Positions 1 to 5,851 of a stretch of DNA of 16,152 nt are shown here, one piece after another. Source of the DNA: an uncultured bacterium (lineage in GTDB: Bacteria > Bacillota > Clostridia > Lachnospirales > Lachnospiraceae); assembly GCA_937916345.1 (NCBI GenBank), contig CALFUE010000005.1, positions 1 through 16,152 of the forward strand, given 5' to 3'. The notes under the pieces were generated by a model. It was given only the letters and a program-made list of their open reading frames with translations, searched no databases and was not told the DNA's origin. The stretch's first letter is position 1. The number at the start of each line of letters is the position of its first letter. Position numbers and translations under genes: made by a program.

Positions 1-1
1 T

Positions 2-361
2 TATGTTTGTCACAAAATTCGACCTCAGGATTTGTCAAAAGGCAAAGCCTTCAGAATGAAAGTCGGAATTGATTTGAAAACAGATCGTGAAGAGAACCTC
101 AAGAAACTAAAAGATTATCTACTAGTTGATACGGATGAGGAATTGTCGGAAGTGTTACATTCGGAGGATCTTACTATAGATGAAGTACTGGCTCCCAAAG
201 AATCTCTGCGTAGTTCCGAAACTGGTGTAGTTCTGGAGCAGCTAATAAAGGTATGGTTTGATTTTTTGAACAGTAAAACGAGTGAGTTGTCCGAATTGAC
301 TGACAATCCTGATGAAATTGTAAAAATGATCCAGGACCTTTTCGTAGGGCTCAATGTGAAG
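2..361 (+). CDS. Fragment of an unrecognised protein, open at the left edge and fused in frame to the infB fragment
   Basis: The frame is open from the first bases and has no stop before it runs into IF-2 sequence at about 362. The first in-frame start-like codon is a TTG at 32, with only AGGA one base away, so the true start is probably to the left of the window. The peptide is hydrophilic and rich in Asp, Glu, Lys and Leu (for example KTDREENLKKLKDYLLVDTD), with no membrane segment, nucleotide-binding loop or cysteine cluster. It does not resemble any part of IF-2: the basic/alanine-rich N domain and the GTPase domain with GHVDHGKT-type motifs should lie here. By my count it is about 39% G+C. 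I do not recognise the family. It is most likely the interior of an unrelated gene brought next to infB by a chimeric join. Being coding sequence is likely; function is unknown. Confidence 0.5.
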
Positions 362-375
362 GATGATCTGTTCAG
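355..375. other. Junction between unrelated coding sequence and infB
   Basis: IF-2 similarity begins abruptly at the residues DDLFSQIQSGNLKEL, coded from 362. The residues just before it (DLFVGLNVK) do not fit the linker expected between the IF-2 G2 domain and domain III. The exact breakpoint could be a few codons either way. The frame happens to be kept across the join. The change of gene identity is visible in the protein; whether it is a genomic event or an assembly or amplification chimera cannot be decided from sequence alone. Confidence 0.6.
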
Positions 376-1003
376 TCAGATTCAGTCAGGTAATCTCAAG
401 GAGCTTGATATTATCGTCAAGGCCGATGTACAGGGTTCTGTCGAGGCAGTCAAGCAGTCACTTGAAAAGCTCACAAATGATGAGGTTGTTGTCAAGACAA
501 TCCACGGCGGAGTTGGTGCTATTAATGAGTCCGATGTTGTATTGGCATCTGCGTCAAATGCTATTATTATCGGTTTCAACGTACGTGTTGATGCTCAGGC
601 AAAGGCTACAGCCGATAGAGAGGGTGTAGATCTTCGTCTTTACAGAGTCATTTACGATGCAATTAATGATGTTGAGGCTGCTATGAAGGGAATGCTTGAT
701 CCTATCTTCGAGGAGCAGATAATAGGTCATGCGGAGATAAGACAGATATTCAAGGCTTCAGGCGTAGGAAATATTGCCGGAAGCTATGTGCTTGACGGAT
801 ACTTTGAGAGAGGCGCAAAGCTTCGCATCAGAAGGGGTGAGGAACAGATATTCGAGGGTGATATGGCGTCCTTAAAACGCTTCAAGGACGACGTAAAGGA
901 AGTTAAAGCTGGATTTGAGTGTGGCATAGTAGTGGATGGATTTGGAGATTATCAGGAATTTGATGTTATAGAGGCCTATAAGATGGTGGAGGTAGCTCGT
1001 TGA
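362..1003 (+). CDS. infB: Translation initiation factor IF-2, C-terminal fragment (domains III and IV)
   Basis: IF-2 is the GTPase that brings fMet-tRNA to the 30S subunit and promotes subunit joining. Only the last 213 residues or so are present. They start at DDLFSQIQSGNLKEL, followed by the hallmark IIVKADVQGSVEAVKQSLEK and IHGGVGAINESDV of domain III. Then come the C2 initiator-tRNA-binding domain segments EEQIIGHAEIRQIFKASGVG and the closing FGDYQEFDVIEAYKMVEVAR. The GTPase domain, with its P-loop and NKxD motif, and the whole N-terminal part are missing, replaced by unrelated sequence upstream of 362. IF-2 is essential, so an intact copy should exist in the organism. The stop TGA at 1001-1003 overlaps the TTG start of rbfA, the usual neighbour. 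Family identity is very secure; the fragment state is probably due to the left junction. Confidence 0.93.
   Translation, partial: DDLFSQIQSGNLKELDIIVKADVQGSVEAVKQSLEKLTNDEVVVKTIHGGVGAINESDVVLASASNAIIIGFNVRVDAQAKATADREGVDLRLYRVIYDAINDVEAAMKGMLDPIFEEQIIGHAEIRQIFKASGVGNIAGSYVLDGYFERGAKLRIRRGEEQIFEGDMASLKRFKDDVKEVKAGFECGIVVDGFGDYQEFDVIEAYKMVEVAR
988..993 (+). promoter_or_regulatory. Ribosome binding site that fixes the TTG start of rbfA
   Basis: GGAGGT lies inside the last codons of infB, six bases before a TTG at 1000. It is the best Shine-Dalgarno match here and no ATG follows in frame near it, so it supports a TTG start overlapping the infB stop (TTGA). Confidence 0.75.
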
Positions 1004-1380
1004 GAAAGAGAAACAGCATCAAGGGCACCAGGATAAATGAGCTGGTAAAGAATTCGCTGTCCAATATAATCAGGAGTGAACTCTCGGATCCCAGGATCGG
1101 CAGCGTCACCACGGTCACCGCTGTGGAAGTTGCGCCGGACCTGGCTACCTGCAGAGCTTATATATCGACTTACGGTGATGAGAAAAAGCTGGACAAAACC
1201 ATAGCGGCTCTGAAAAATGCCGAGAAATACATAAGAAAGCTGCTGGCAGAGGATCTGAACCTGAGAAATACGCCTGAGATAAGGTTTATACCGGATCATT
1301 CCATGGAATATGGGATGAAGATGGATGCGCTGATTGCCTCAGTGACTTTGGATTTAAAGAAGGATGAAACTGATGAATAA
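1000..1380 (+). CDS. rbfA: 30S ribosome-binding factor A
   Basis: RbfA binds the 30S subunit and helps late maturation of the 16S rRNA 5' end; it is important for growth in the cold. The 126-residue product matches the family length of about 115-130. It opens with basic residues (MRKRNSIKGTRINELVKN), followed by LSDPRIGSVTTVTAVEVAPD, the YISTYGDEK strand, and the helix NAEKYIRKLL leading to TPEIRFIPDHS, the conserved C-terminal block of this single KH-like fold. The start is TTG at 1000, overlapping the infB stop and backed by GGAGGT six bases upstream, so translation is probably coupled to infB. The stop at 1378-1380 lies inside the beginning of nrnA. Its place between infB and nrnA/truB is the standard Firmicute order. 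Confidence 0.95.
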   Translation: MRKRNSIKGTRINELVKNSLSNIIRSELSDPRIGSVTTVTAVEVAPDLATCRAYISTYGDEKKLDKTIAALKNAEKYIRKLLAEDLNLRNTPEIRFIPDHSMEYGMKMDALIASVTLDLKKDETDE

Positions 1381-2335
1381 GCTTTCAGAACTTATAAATG
1401 ATGATATAGAAACTGTGGGGATTGCAGGACATGTGAGGCCAGACGGAGACTGTGTCGGCTCTGTGCTTGGTATGGCTGAGTACCTGAGGAAAAATTTTCG
1501 TCTCACTGTAGACACTTACCTCGAGCCCATTCCCGATATGTTTAAATTTCTCAAGGGAGCGGACCAACTCATAGAGGAAGTGAAGGACAAGAAAAAGGTT
1601 TACGATCTGTTTATATCTCTGGATTGCGCCGAGTGCCACAGGCTTGGTGATGCAGCTTTACTGCTTAAGGCTGCAAAGAAGAGTCTGTGCATCGATCATC
1701 ATCAGTCCAATTCGGGCTTTGCCGATATAAATGACATCAGGCCTCATGACAGCTCTACCTGTGAGATCATCTATACCTGGATGGACAGAGAGCTTATCAC
1801 AAAGGATATCGCGGAGTGCCTCTACTGTGGAATGGTGACGGACACGGGAGTGTTCCAGTACTCCTGCACCCACAGTTCCACCATGACCGCTGCGGGTGAT
1901 CTGATGGATATGGGTATCAATTACCCCTGGATAGTGAACCGTATCTTTTTCGAAAAGAGCATCGAACAGCAGAAGATTTTGGGAATAGCGCTTGAAAAGG
2001 CTGTTCTGTCTTCGGACGGGCGGATCATATATACCATATTGACTTTGGATGATATGAAAAGGGCGAACGCAAAGGCGAAGCATCTGGAAGGAATCGCCTC
2101 AAGCCTTCGATCCACAAAAGGAGTAAATGTCTCTATCATGATACAGCAAACCGGTGATATGACCTACAAGCTGTCTCTCAGGTCTGACGAGAGCTGCGAT
2201 GTGGCGGTGATCTGTGAGAAGTACGGTGGAGGAGGTCATAACAGAGCTGCCGGAGCTACGCTGAATATACCGCCTGAGAAGGCCGTTGAGGAATTGACAG
2301 GTTATATCAGGGAAGCATTCGAGAAAAAAACTTGA
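1373..2335 (+). CDS. nrnA: DHH/DHHA1 phosphoesterase, NrnA type (nanoRNase and pAp phosphatase)
   Basis: NrnA-type enzymes degrade short oligoribonucleotides of 2-5 nt and often dephosphorylate 3'-phosphoadenosine 5'-phosphate. They finish RNA decay in bacteria that lack Orn. The 320-residue product has the DHH motifs in order: AGHVRPDGDCVGS (H20, D24, D26), DCAE (D84), IDHHQSN (D108, H109, H110) and VTDTGVFQYS (D157). The C-terminal DHHA1 substrate-binding motif GGGGHNRAAG is at 285-294. I chose ATG at 1373 because the ribosome-binding tract AAAGAAGG at 1356-1363 abuts the alternative ATG at 1364 but sits nine bases from 1373. The start overlaps the rbfA stop by eight bases. The stop overlaps the TTG start of truB. 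Metal ligands look complete, so the enzyme should be active. Confidence 0.93.
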   Translation: MNKLSELINDDIETVGIAGHVRPDGDCVGSVLGMAEYLRKNFRLTVDTYLEPIPDMFKFLKGADQLIEEVKDKKKVYDLFISLDCAECHRLGDAALLLKAAKKSLCIDHHQSNSGFADINDIRPHDSSTCEIIYTWMDRELITKDIAECLYCGMVTDTGVFQYSCTHSSTMTAAGDLMDMGINYPWIVNRIFFEKSIEQQKILGIALEKAVLSSDGRIIYTILTLDDMKRANAKAKHLEGIASSLRSTKGVNVSIMIQQTGDMTYKLSLRSDESCDVAVICEKYGGGGHNRAAGATLNIPPEKAVEELTGYIREAFEKKT

Positions 2336-3198
2336 ACGGAATAGTCGTTATTTCTAAGGAGGCCGGTTACACCTCCTTCGATGTTTGCGCGATTCTGCGC
2401 AGATTACTTAACACAAAAAAAGTCGGACACACGGGAACTCTCGATCCGGATGCGGAGGGTGTTATTGTTGTGTGCGTTGGAAATGCCACCGGCGCGGTCT
2501 CTATTTTGACTGCGCACGAGAAGGAATATATCTGCACCATGAGGCTTGGGATAGATACCGATACATATGATGTGTCGGGAGTCGTTACGGCGGAGGGGAG
2601 ATATGATTTTTCTGACCGCGAGATAGAAGATGTGTTGAATGGCTTTGTGGGGGAGCAGCTTCAGGTGCCTCCGAAATATTCCGCCATAAAGGTAAATGGC
2701 AAAAGACTTTACTCCTATGCCAGAAATAATGAGGAAGTAGAGCTGCCGAAGCGGGAGATAAAGATCAACGACATCAGAATACTTGATATCAACATTCCAA
2801 CAATAAAATTCAAAATATCCTGTGAAAAAGGGACATACATCAGAAGTATTTGCCACGATGCAGGCATTAGACTCGGTAGTTATGCATGTATGGAAAGGCT
2901 TTTTAGGACAAGGGTGGGAGCATTTGGTATAAATGACGCAATCACACTGTCTGAGTTGGAAAAGATGGTTGTATCCGGAGATTACTCCTTTCTGAGATCT
3001 GTTGACAGCTGTTTTGACTATCCAAAGCTAATTATAGAAAAAGAAAATGATATTCTGTTATATAATGGTAATAAATTGCCGATAGCTAATTGTGATAACG
3101 GGCGATATTTAACTTATGACAGCAAGGGTGCCTTCAAGGGCATCTACGAGAAGTTTGATAGCAGCGATGTACTGAAACCTGTAAAATTGTTTTTGTGA
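2332..3198 (+). CDS. truB: tRNA pseudouridine-55 synthase
   Basis: TruB converts U55 in the T-loop of nearly all tRNAs to pseudouridine. The 288-residue protein begins with the family signature MNGIVVISKEAGYTSFDV and has GHTGTLDPDAEGV (catalytic Asp at about residue 38). It also has the KEY element (Tyr about 67), PPKYSAIKVNGKRLY (113-127) and CEKGTYIRSI (164-173). The start is TTG at 2332, forming a TTGA overlap with the nrnA stop. The motif MNG at the extreme N-terminus leaves no room for a later start. Residues after about 215 form a short C-terminal part that resembles the PUA-like tail only loosely. The second half of the gene looks richer in A+T than the genes around it, but the frame is intact. 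Confidence 0.95.
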   Translation: MNGIVVISKEAGYTSFDVCAILRRLLNTKKVGHTGTLDPDAEGVIVVCVGNATGAVSILTAHEKEYICTMRLGIDTDTYDVSGVVTAEGRYDFSDREIEDVLNGFVGEQLQVPPKYSAIKVNGKRLYSYARNNEEVELPKREIKINDIRILDINIPTIKFKISCEKGTYIRSICHDAGIRLGSYACMERLFRTRVGAFGINDAITLSELEKMVVSGDYSFLRSVDSCFDYPKLIIEKENDILLYNGNKLPIANCDNGRYLTYDSKGAFKGIYEKFDSSDVLKPVKLFL

Positions 3199-3216
3199 GA
3201 TGGTACTGGGGAAACT

Positions 3217-4092
3217 ATGAAGATTTTTGAGAATTTCGATGAAATTGATATAGCCGGGGAAACGAACCTGACTCTGGGGAAATTCGATGGTATACATCTT
3301 GGGCATATCAGCCTTATAGAAAAACTGGATCCGCCTGTCAGCGTGTTTACTTTTGATATATCCTGTTCTGATGGTGTGATCACCACAATCGAGGAGAGAA
3401 GGAGAAGATTTGAGTCTCTTGGTGTAAAATACCTGTTTGAATGCCCTTTTACTCCGGCAATAATGCACCTTTCTCCCGAAGCTTTCATGGACAGGATAGT
3501 TAGTGCCATGAATGTGAGGAGCATCGCTGTTGGTGAAGATTTCCGTTTTGGTAAGGATAGGAGCGGTTCTGTTCATACCCTGATGGAACTTTCCTCAAAG
3601 TACGGATATGAACTTTTCGTGCAAAAAAAACTTAAATACAAGGATGACGATATCTCCAGCAGCCGTATCAGAGCTCTTATAGAAGCAGGAGAGCTGGATG
3701 ATATGGAAAATCTTCTTGGCTGTCCCTGTTTTATCAGCGGGAAAGTGTCCCATGGTAAGGCTTTCGGAAGGACAAAAAAGATACCTACCATAAACATTAT
3801 TCCACCAAAGGAGAAGCTGCTTCCACCACACGGAGTATATGCTTCTGTGGCGAAAATTAACGGAAAGAGCTTTAAGGGTGTCTCAAATCTCGGTACAGCT
3901 CCTACCTTTGGAAATGACGAAATTGTTACATTAGAGACAAATCTTTTCGATTTCCATGAGGATGTCTATGAAAAAAATATTACGGTATTTTTATATCATT
4001 TTATCAGACCAGAGATGCGGTTTTCTGATGTAAATACCCTGTATTCACGGATCGGCAAGGATGTTGCGGCGGCAAAAAATATCCTCGGCTAA
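3217..4092 (+). CDS. ribF: Bifunctional riboflavin kinase / FMN adenylyltransferase
   Basis: RibF phosphorylates riboflavin to FMN and adenylates FMN to FAD. The 291-residue protein has the N-terminal adenylyltransferase domain with TLGKFDGIHLGH (19-30), VGEDFRFGKDRSGSVHTL (105-122) and ISSSRIRALI (146-155). It has the C-terminal kinase domain from about residue 172. There, GRTKKIPTINI (184-194) replaces the common GRxxGxPTxNx. The PT and N that contact Mg-ATP are kept but the central Gly is Lys. LETNLFDF (239-246) holds the probable catalytic Glu240. It lies 18 bases after truB with only a weak TGGGG ribosome-binding site at 3207-3211. It is probably the last gene of the infB-to-ribF transcript, as a terminator-like hairpin follows at 4113. 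Confidence 0.94.
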   Translation: MKIFENFDEIDIAGETNLTLGKFDGIHLGHISLIEKLDPPVSVFTFDISCSDGVITTIEERRRRFESLGVKYLFECPFTPAIMHLSPEAFMDRIVSAMNVRSIAVGEDFRFGKDRSGSVHTLMELSSKYGYELFVQKKLKYKDDDISSSRIRALIEAGELDDMENLLGCPCFISGKVSHGKAFGRTKKIPTINIIPPKEKLLPPHGVYASVAKINGKSFKGVSNLGTAPTFGNDEIVTLETNLFDFHEDVYEKNITVFLYHFIRPEMRFSDVNTLYSRIGKDVAAAKNILG

Positions 4093-4095
4093 GTC

Positions 4096-4124
4096 TTGAC
4101 AAAATTATTACAAGATGTTACAGT
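4096..4124 (+). promoter_or_regulatory. Sigma-A-type promoter for the NlpC/P60 gene
   Basis: A perfect -35 box TTGACA (4096-4101) is followed by a 17-base spacer and TACAGT (4119-4124, four of six matches to TATAAT). Transcription should begin near 4131. The -10 box lies in the 5' arm of the terminator-like stem at 4113-4149. Seen by eye; no start site is measured. Confidence 0.6.
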
Positions 4125-4157
4125 GTTCGCTGTGAGGTTTATAACATCTGTTTTTTT
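4113..4157 (+). terminator. Rho-independent terminator candidate after ribF
   Basis: AGATGTTA (4113-4120) pairs perfectly with TAACATCT (4142-4149). A small CAG/CTG helix (4121-4123 with 4130-4132) may form in the 21-base loop. The stem is followed by G and seven T residues (4151-4157). The stem is short and poor in G+C, so termination may be partial. Only readthrough RNA from ribF contains both arms. Confidence 0.5.
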
Positions 4158-4174
4158 GGGAGGCTTTGTAAACA

Positions 4175-5374
4175 ATGAAGATCTATAGAGGAAGAGGTAC
4201 CGCTTTCGGTCTTGTAGCATTATCATTTACCATGGGAGTCAGTTCCATTGCAAATGCGGCAGCAGTTGTCCCGGCAGCTGACAGGACGGTGTTTGCGGGA
4301 GCCAGCGCACTTCTTTCTTCTTATATATCGATGGCCGAGGGCGTCAGCTTAAAGGAAGATGCCGACGAGGCCGTCAGACTTTTTTCTCTTACAGGGGATC
4401 TCCCCACAGACGACGGGATGATTGATCTTACAGCTCCCGTTGATCTCGAAATCGATCCAACAGTCGCAACAGAATATACGGAAGATTCAGATAATACCGG
4501 GGTTTCTGAGGAAGCTGAGCCTGAGGTTGCCGAAGTTGTAGATTACGGCTATATAAATCTCGGAGTTGCCAGAGTTGAGAATTATCTCAATGTGAGAAAG
4601 GATTCCAGCATCAATGCCGAGCTTGCGGGAAAAATGCCCGCCGGTGCGGGGTGTGAGGTTCTCGAGGAGGACGGAGATTGGTTCAAGGTAAAGTCAGGAA
4701 AGGTTGAGGGCTATGTGTCCGCGGAATACCTCGCGACAGGCGATGAGGCCTATGAATTGGCCGCTGAGTATGTGAGAACAGTTGCGACAGTCAATACAGA
4801 GGCGCTTCGCGTCAGGGAAGAGCCCAACACAGAGTGCACGATCGATACACTCGTATCCGAGGGAGAGGAACTCATCGTCATGGAGGATATGGGTGATTGG
4901 ATAAAGGTTGATATGGACGACTATGAGGCTTATGTGGCTGCGGAATATGTTGAGGTTTCCGACAAGTTGCCCCATGCCATCACCATAAAGGAGCTTAACT
5001 ACGGCACAGGTGTTTCGGATGTCAGAGTCGATCTCGTTCAGTATGCATTACAATTCGTGGGCAACAGGTATGTTTGGGGAGGTACATCTCTTACAAACGG
5101 TGTTGATTGCTCGGGATTTACTATGAAGATATTAGGAAGATACGGTGTATCACTTCCTCATTCATCAAGATCACAGTCAGGAATGGGGAAAAAGGTAAAC
5201 GGTGACACCATACAGCCCGGAGATCTGGTTTTCTACGGTACCGGCGGGAGCGTGAACCATGTGGCCATCTACATCGGAAACGGACAGATTGTCCACGCTT
5301 CAAACAAGAGGGATGGTATCAAGATCTCCAATATGTATTATCGTAATCCTATTACGATGCGCAGCTTCCTGTAA
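4175..5374 (+). CDS. Secreted NlpC/P60 peptidoglycan endopeptidase with two SH3 domains
   Basis: Enzymes of this type cut peptide stems of peptidoglycan, usually at the D-Glu-gamma-diamino acid bond, outside the membrane. The 399-residue protein starts with a signal peptide (basic MKIYRGRG, hydrophobic core 11-27, likely cleavage near ANA-AA at 26-30). An acidic, probably disordered stretch runs to about 125. Two bacterial SH3 domains follow at about 131-187 (YLNVRKDSS, VEGYVSAEYL) and 200-262 (ALRVREEPN, YEAYVAAEYV). The NlpC/P60 catalytic domain occupies 283-399. Catalytic residues are visible: Cys312 in DCSGF, His362 in NHVAIYIG and His374 in IVHAS. The ribosome-binding site GGGAGG lies about ten bases before the ATG. 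The gene has its own promoter and is unrelated in function to its neighbours ribF and rpsO. Substrate specificity is inferred from family only. Confidence 0.93.
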   Translation: MKIYRGRGTAFGLVALSFTMGVSSIANAAAVVPAADRTVFAGASALLSSYISMAEGVSLKEDADEAVRLFSLTGDLPTDDGMIDLTAPVDLEIDPTVATEYTEDSDNTGVSEEAEPEVAEVVDYGYINLGVARVENYLNVRKDSSINAELAGKMPAGAGCEVLEEDGDWFKVKSGKVEGYVSAEYLATGDEAYELAAEYVRTVATVNTEALRVREEPNTECTIDTLVSEGEELIVMEDMGDWIKVDMDDYEAYVAAEYVEVSDKLPHAITIKELNYGTGVSDVRVDLVQYALQFVGNRYVWGGTSLTNGVDCSGFTMKILGRYGVSLPHSSRSQSGMGKKVNGDTIQPGDLVFYGTGGSVNHVAIYIGNGQIVHASNKRDGIKISNMYYRNPITMRSFL

Positions 5375-5381
5375 AAATTAC

Positions 5382-5410
5382 TTTACAAAGTGAATTTATT
5401 GTGTTAAATT
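5382..5410 (+). promoter_or_regulatory. Promoter for rpsO
   Basis: TTTACA (5382-5387), a 17-base spacer and TAAATT (5405-5410, four of six matches) form a plausible sigma-A promoter just after the NlpC/P60 stop. Expected start is near 5417, giving a leader of about 84 bases before rpsO. Confidence 0.5.
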
Positions 5411-5500
5411 TAACTGGCTGTTTCCTATTGCCGGGTCCGGGGAGCGGTTTACCCCTCACGCAGCATTAGGTGAAAGAATTTCAGAATCAGGAGGTAAACC
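5411..5500 (+). promoter_or_regulatory. Structured rpsO leader, candidate S15 autoregulatory RNA, with strong ribosome-binding site
   Basis: After an A+T-rich promoter, the leader turns G+C-rich. GCTG (5417-5420) can pair with CAGC (5461-5464). Inside it, GGGG (5439-5442) can pair with CCCC (5452-5455), or alternatively GGGT (5433-5436) with ACCC (5451-5454), so mutually exclusive folds are possible. The ribosome-binding site AGGAGGT (5489-5495) precedes the ATG at 5501. S15 is known to repress its own mRNA through leader structures in several bacterial groups, but these leaders differ between groups and I cannot match this one to a described class. The pairing is seen; the regulation is inferred. 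Confidence 0.4.
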
Positions 5501-5767
5501 ATGATTACATCAGAAAAGAAAGCCGTCCTTGTAAACGAGTACGGAAAGAGCGAAAAAGACACTGGTTCACCGGAGGTTCAGATTGCGATCCTCACGAACC
5601 GTATTAACGAGCTTAATGAGCATTTAAAGGAGCATCCGAAGGATAATCATTCCCGCAGAGGGCTCCTCAAGATGGTAGGTAAGAGGCGCAGACTCCTTGC
5701 CTATGTCAGGAAAAAGGATATTGAGAGATATCGTTCACTTATCGAACGTCTTGGACTGAGAAAGTGA
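5501..5767 (+). CDS. rpsO: 30S ribosomal protein S15
   Basis: S15 is a primary binding protein of the central domain of 16S rRNA and also takes part in bridge B4 to the 50S subunit. The 88-residue length is typical of the family. Signatures include KDTGSPEVQIAILTNRI (19-35), HPKDNHSRRGLLKMVGKRRR (45-64) and LLAYVRKKDIERYRSLIERL (65-84). The final GLR is also standard. The start is set by AGGAGG with six bases of spacing. It precedes pnp, as in very many bacteria, with a terminator-like hairpin in the gap. It follows its own promoter and a leader that may bind S15. Confidence 0.97.
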   Translation: MITSEKKAVLVNEYGKSEKDTGSPEVQIAILTNRINELNEHLKEHPKDNHSRRGLLKMVGKRRRLLAYVRKKDIERYRSLIERLGLRK

Positions 5768-5773
5768 TTTTTA

Positions 5774-5807
5774 GGGCGGTAAATGTTTTTACCGCTCTTT
5801 CTTTATT
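5774..5807 (+). terminator. Rho-independent terminator or attenuator between rpsO and pnp
   Basis: GGGCGGTAAA (5774-5783) pairs with TTTACCGCTC (5788-5797), ten base pairs with one G-T wobble and a four-base TGTT loop. A T-rich tail (TTTCTTTATT) follows. No convincing separate promoter for pnp is visible after it, so pnp is probably expressed by readthrough, making this a partial terminator or a processing site. Confidence 0.75.
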
Positions 5808-5815
5808 GCACACTT

Positions 5816-5851
5816 GAAGGGAAGAAGAATAGAAGAAGGAGAAGAAGAGAG
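5816..5851 (+). promoter_or_regulatory. Purine-only ribosome-loading tract before pnp
   Basis: Apart from one T at 5830, every base from 5816 to 5851 is A or G, mostly GAAGAAG-type repeats. The best Shine-Dalgarno core is AAGGAG at 5836-5841, ten bases before the ATG at 5852. This favours 5852 over the in-frame ATG at 5783, which would add an implausible Arg-rich extension and begins inside the terminator stem. Confidence 0.55.

Noticed and set aside
1364..1372. nrnA start at ATG 1364
   Set aside because: The Shine-Dalgarno-like AAAGAAGG directly abuts it with no spacing; ATG 1373 is better placed. The difference is only three residues.
5783..5851. Longer pnp start at ATG 5783 adding 23 residues
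   Set aside because: It begins in the terminator stem-loop, lacks a ribosome-binding site and adds an Arg-rich tail not found in PNPase; ATG 5852 has AAGGAG and matches the family N-terminus.
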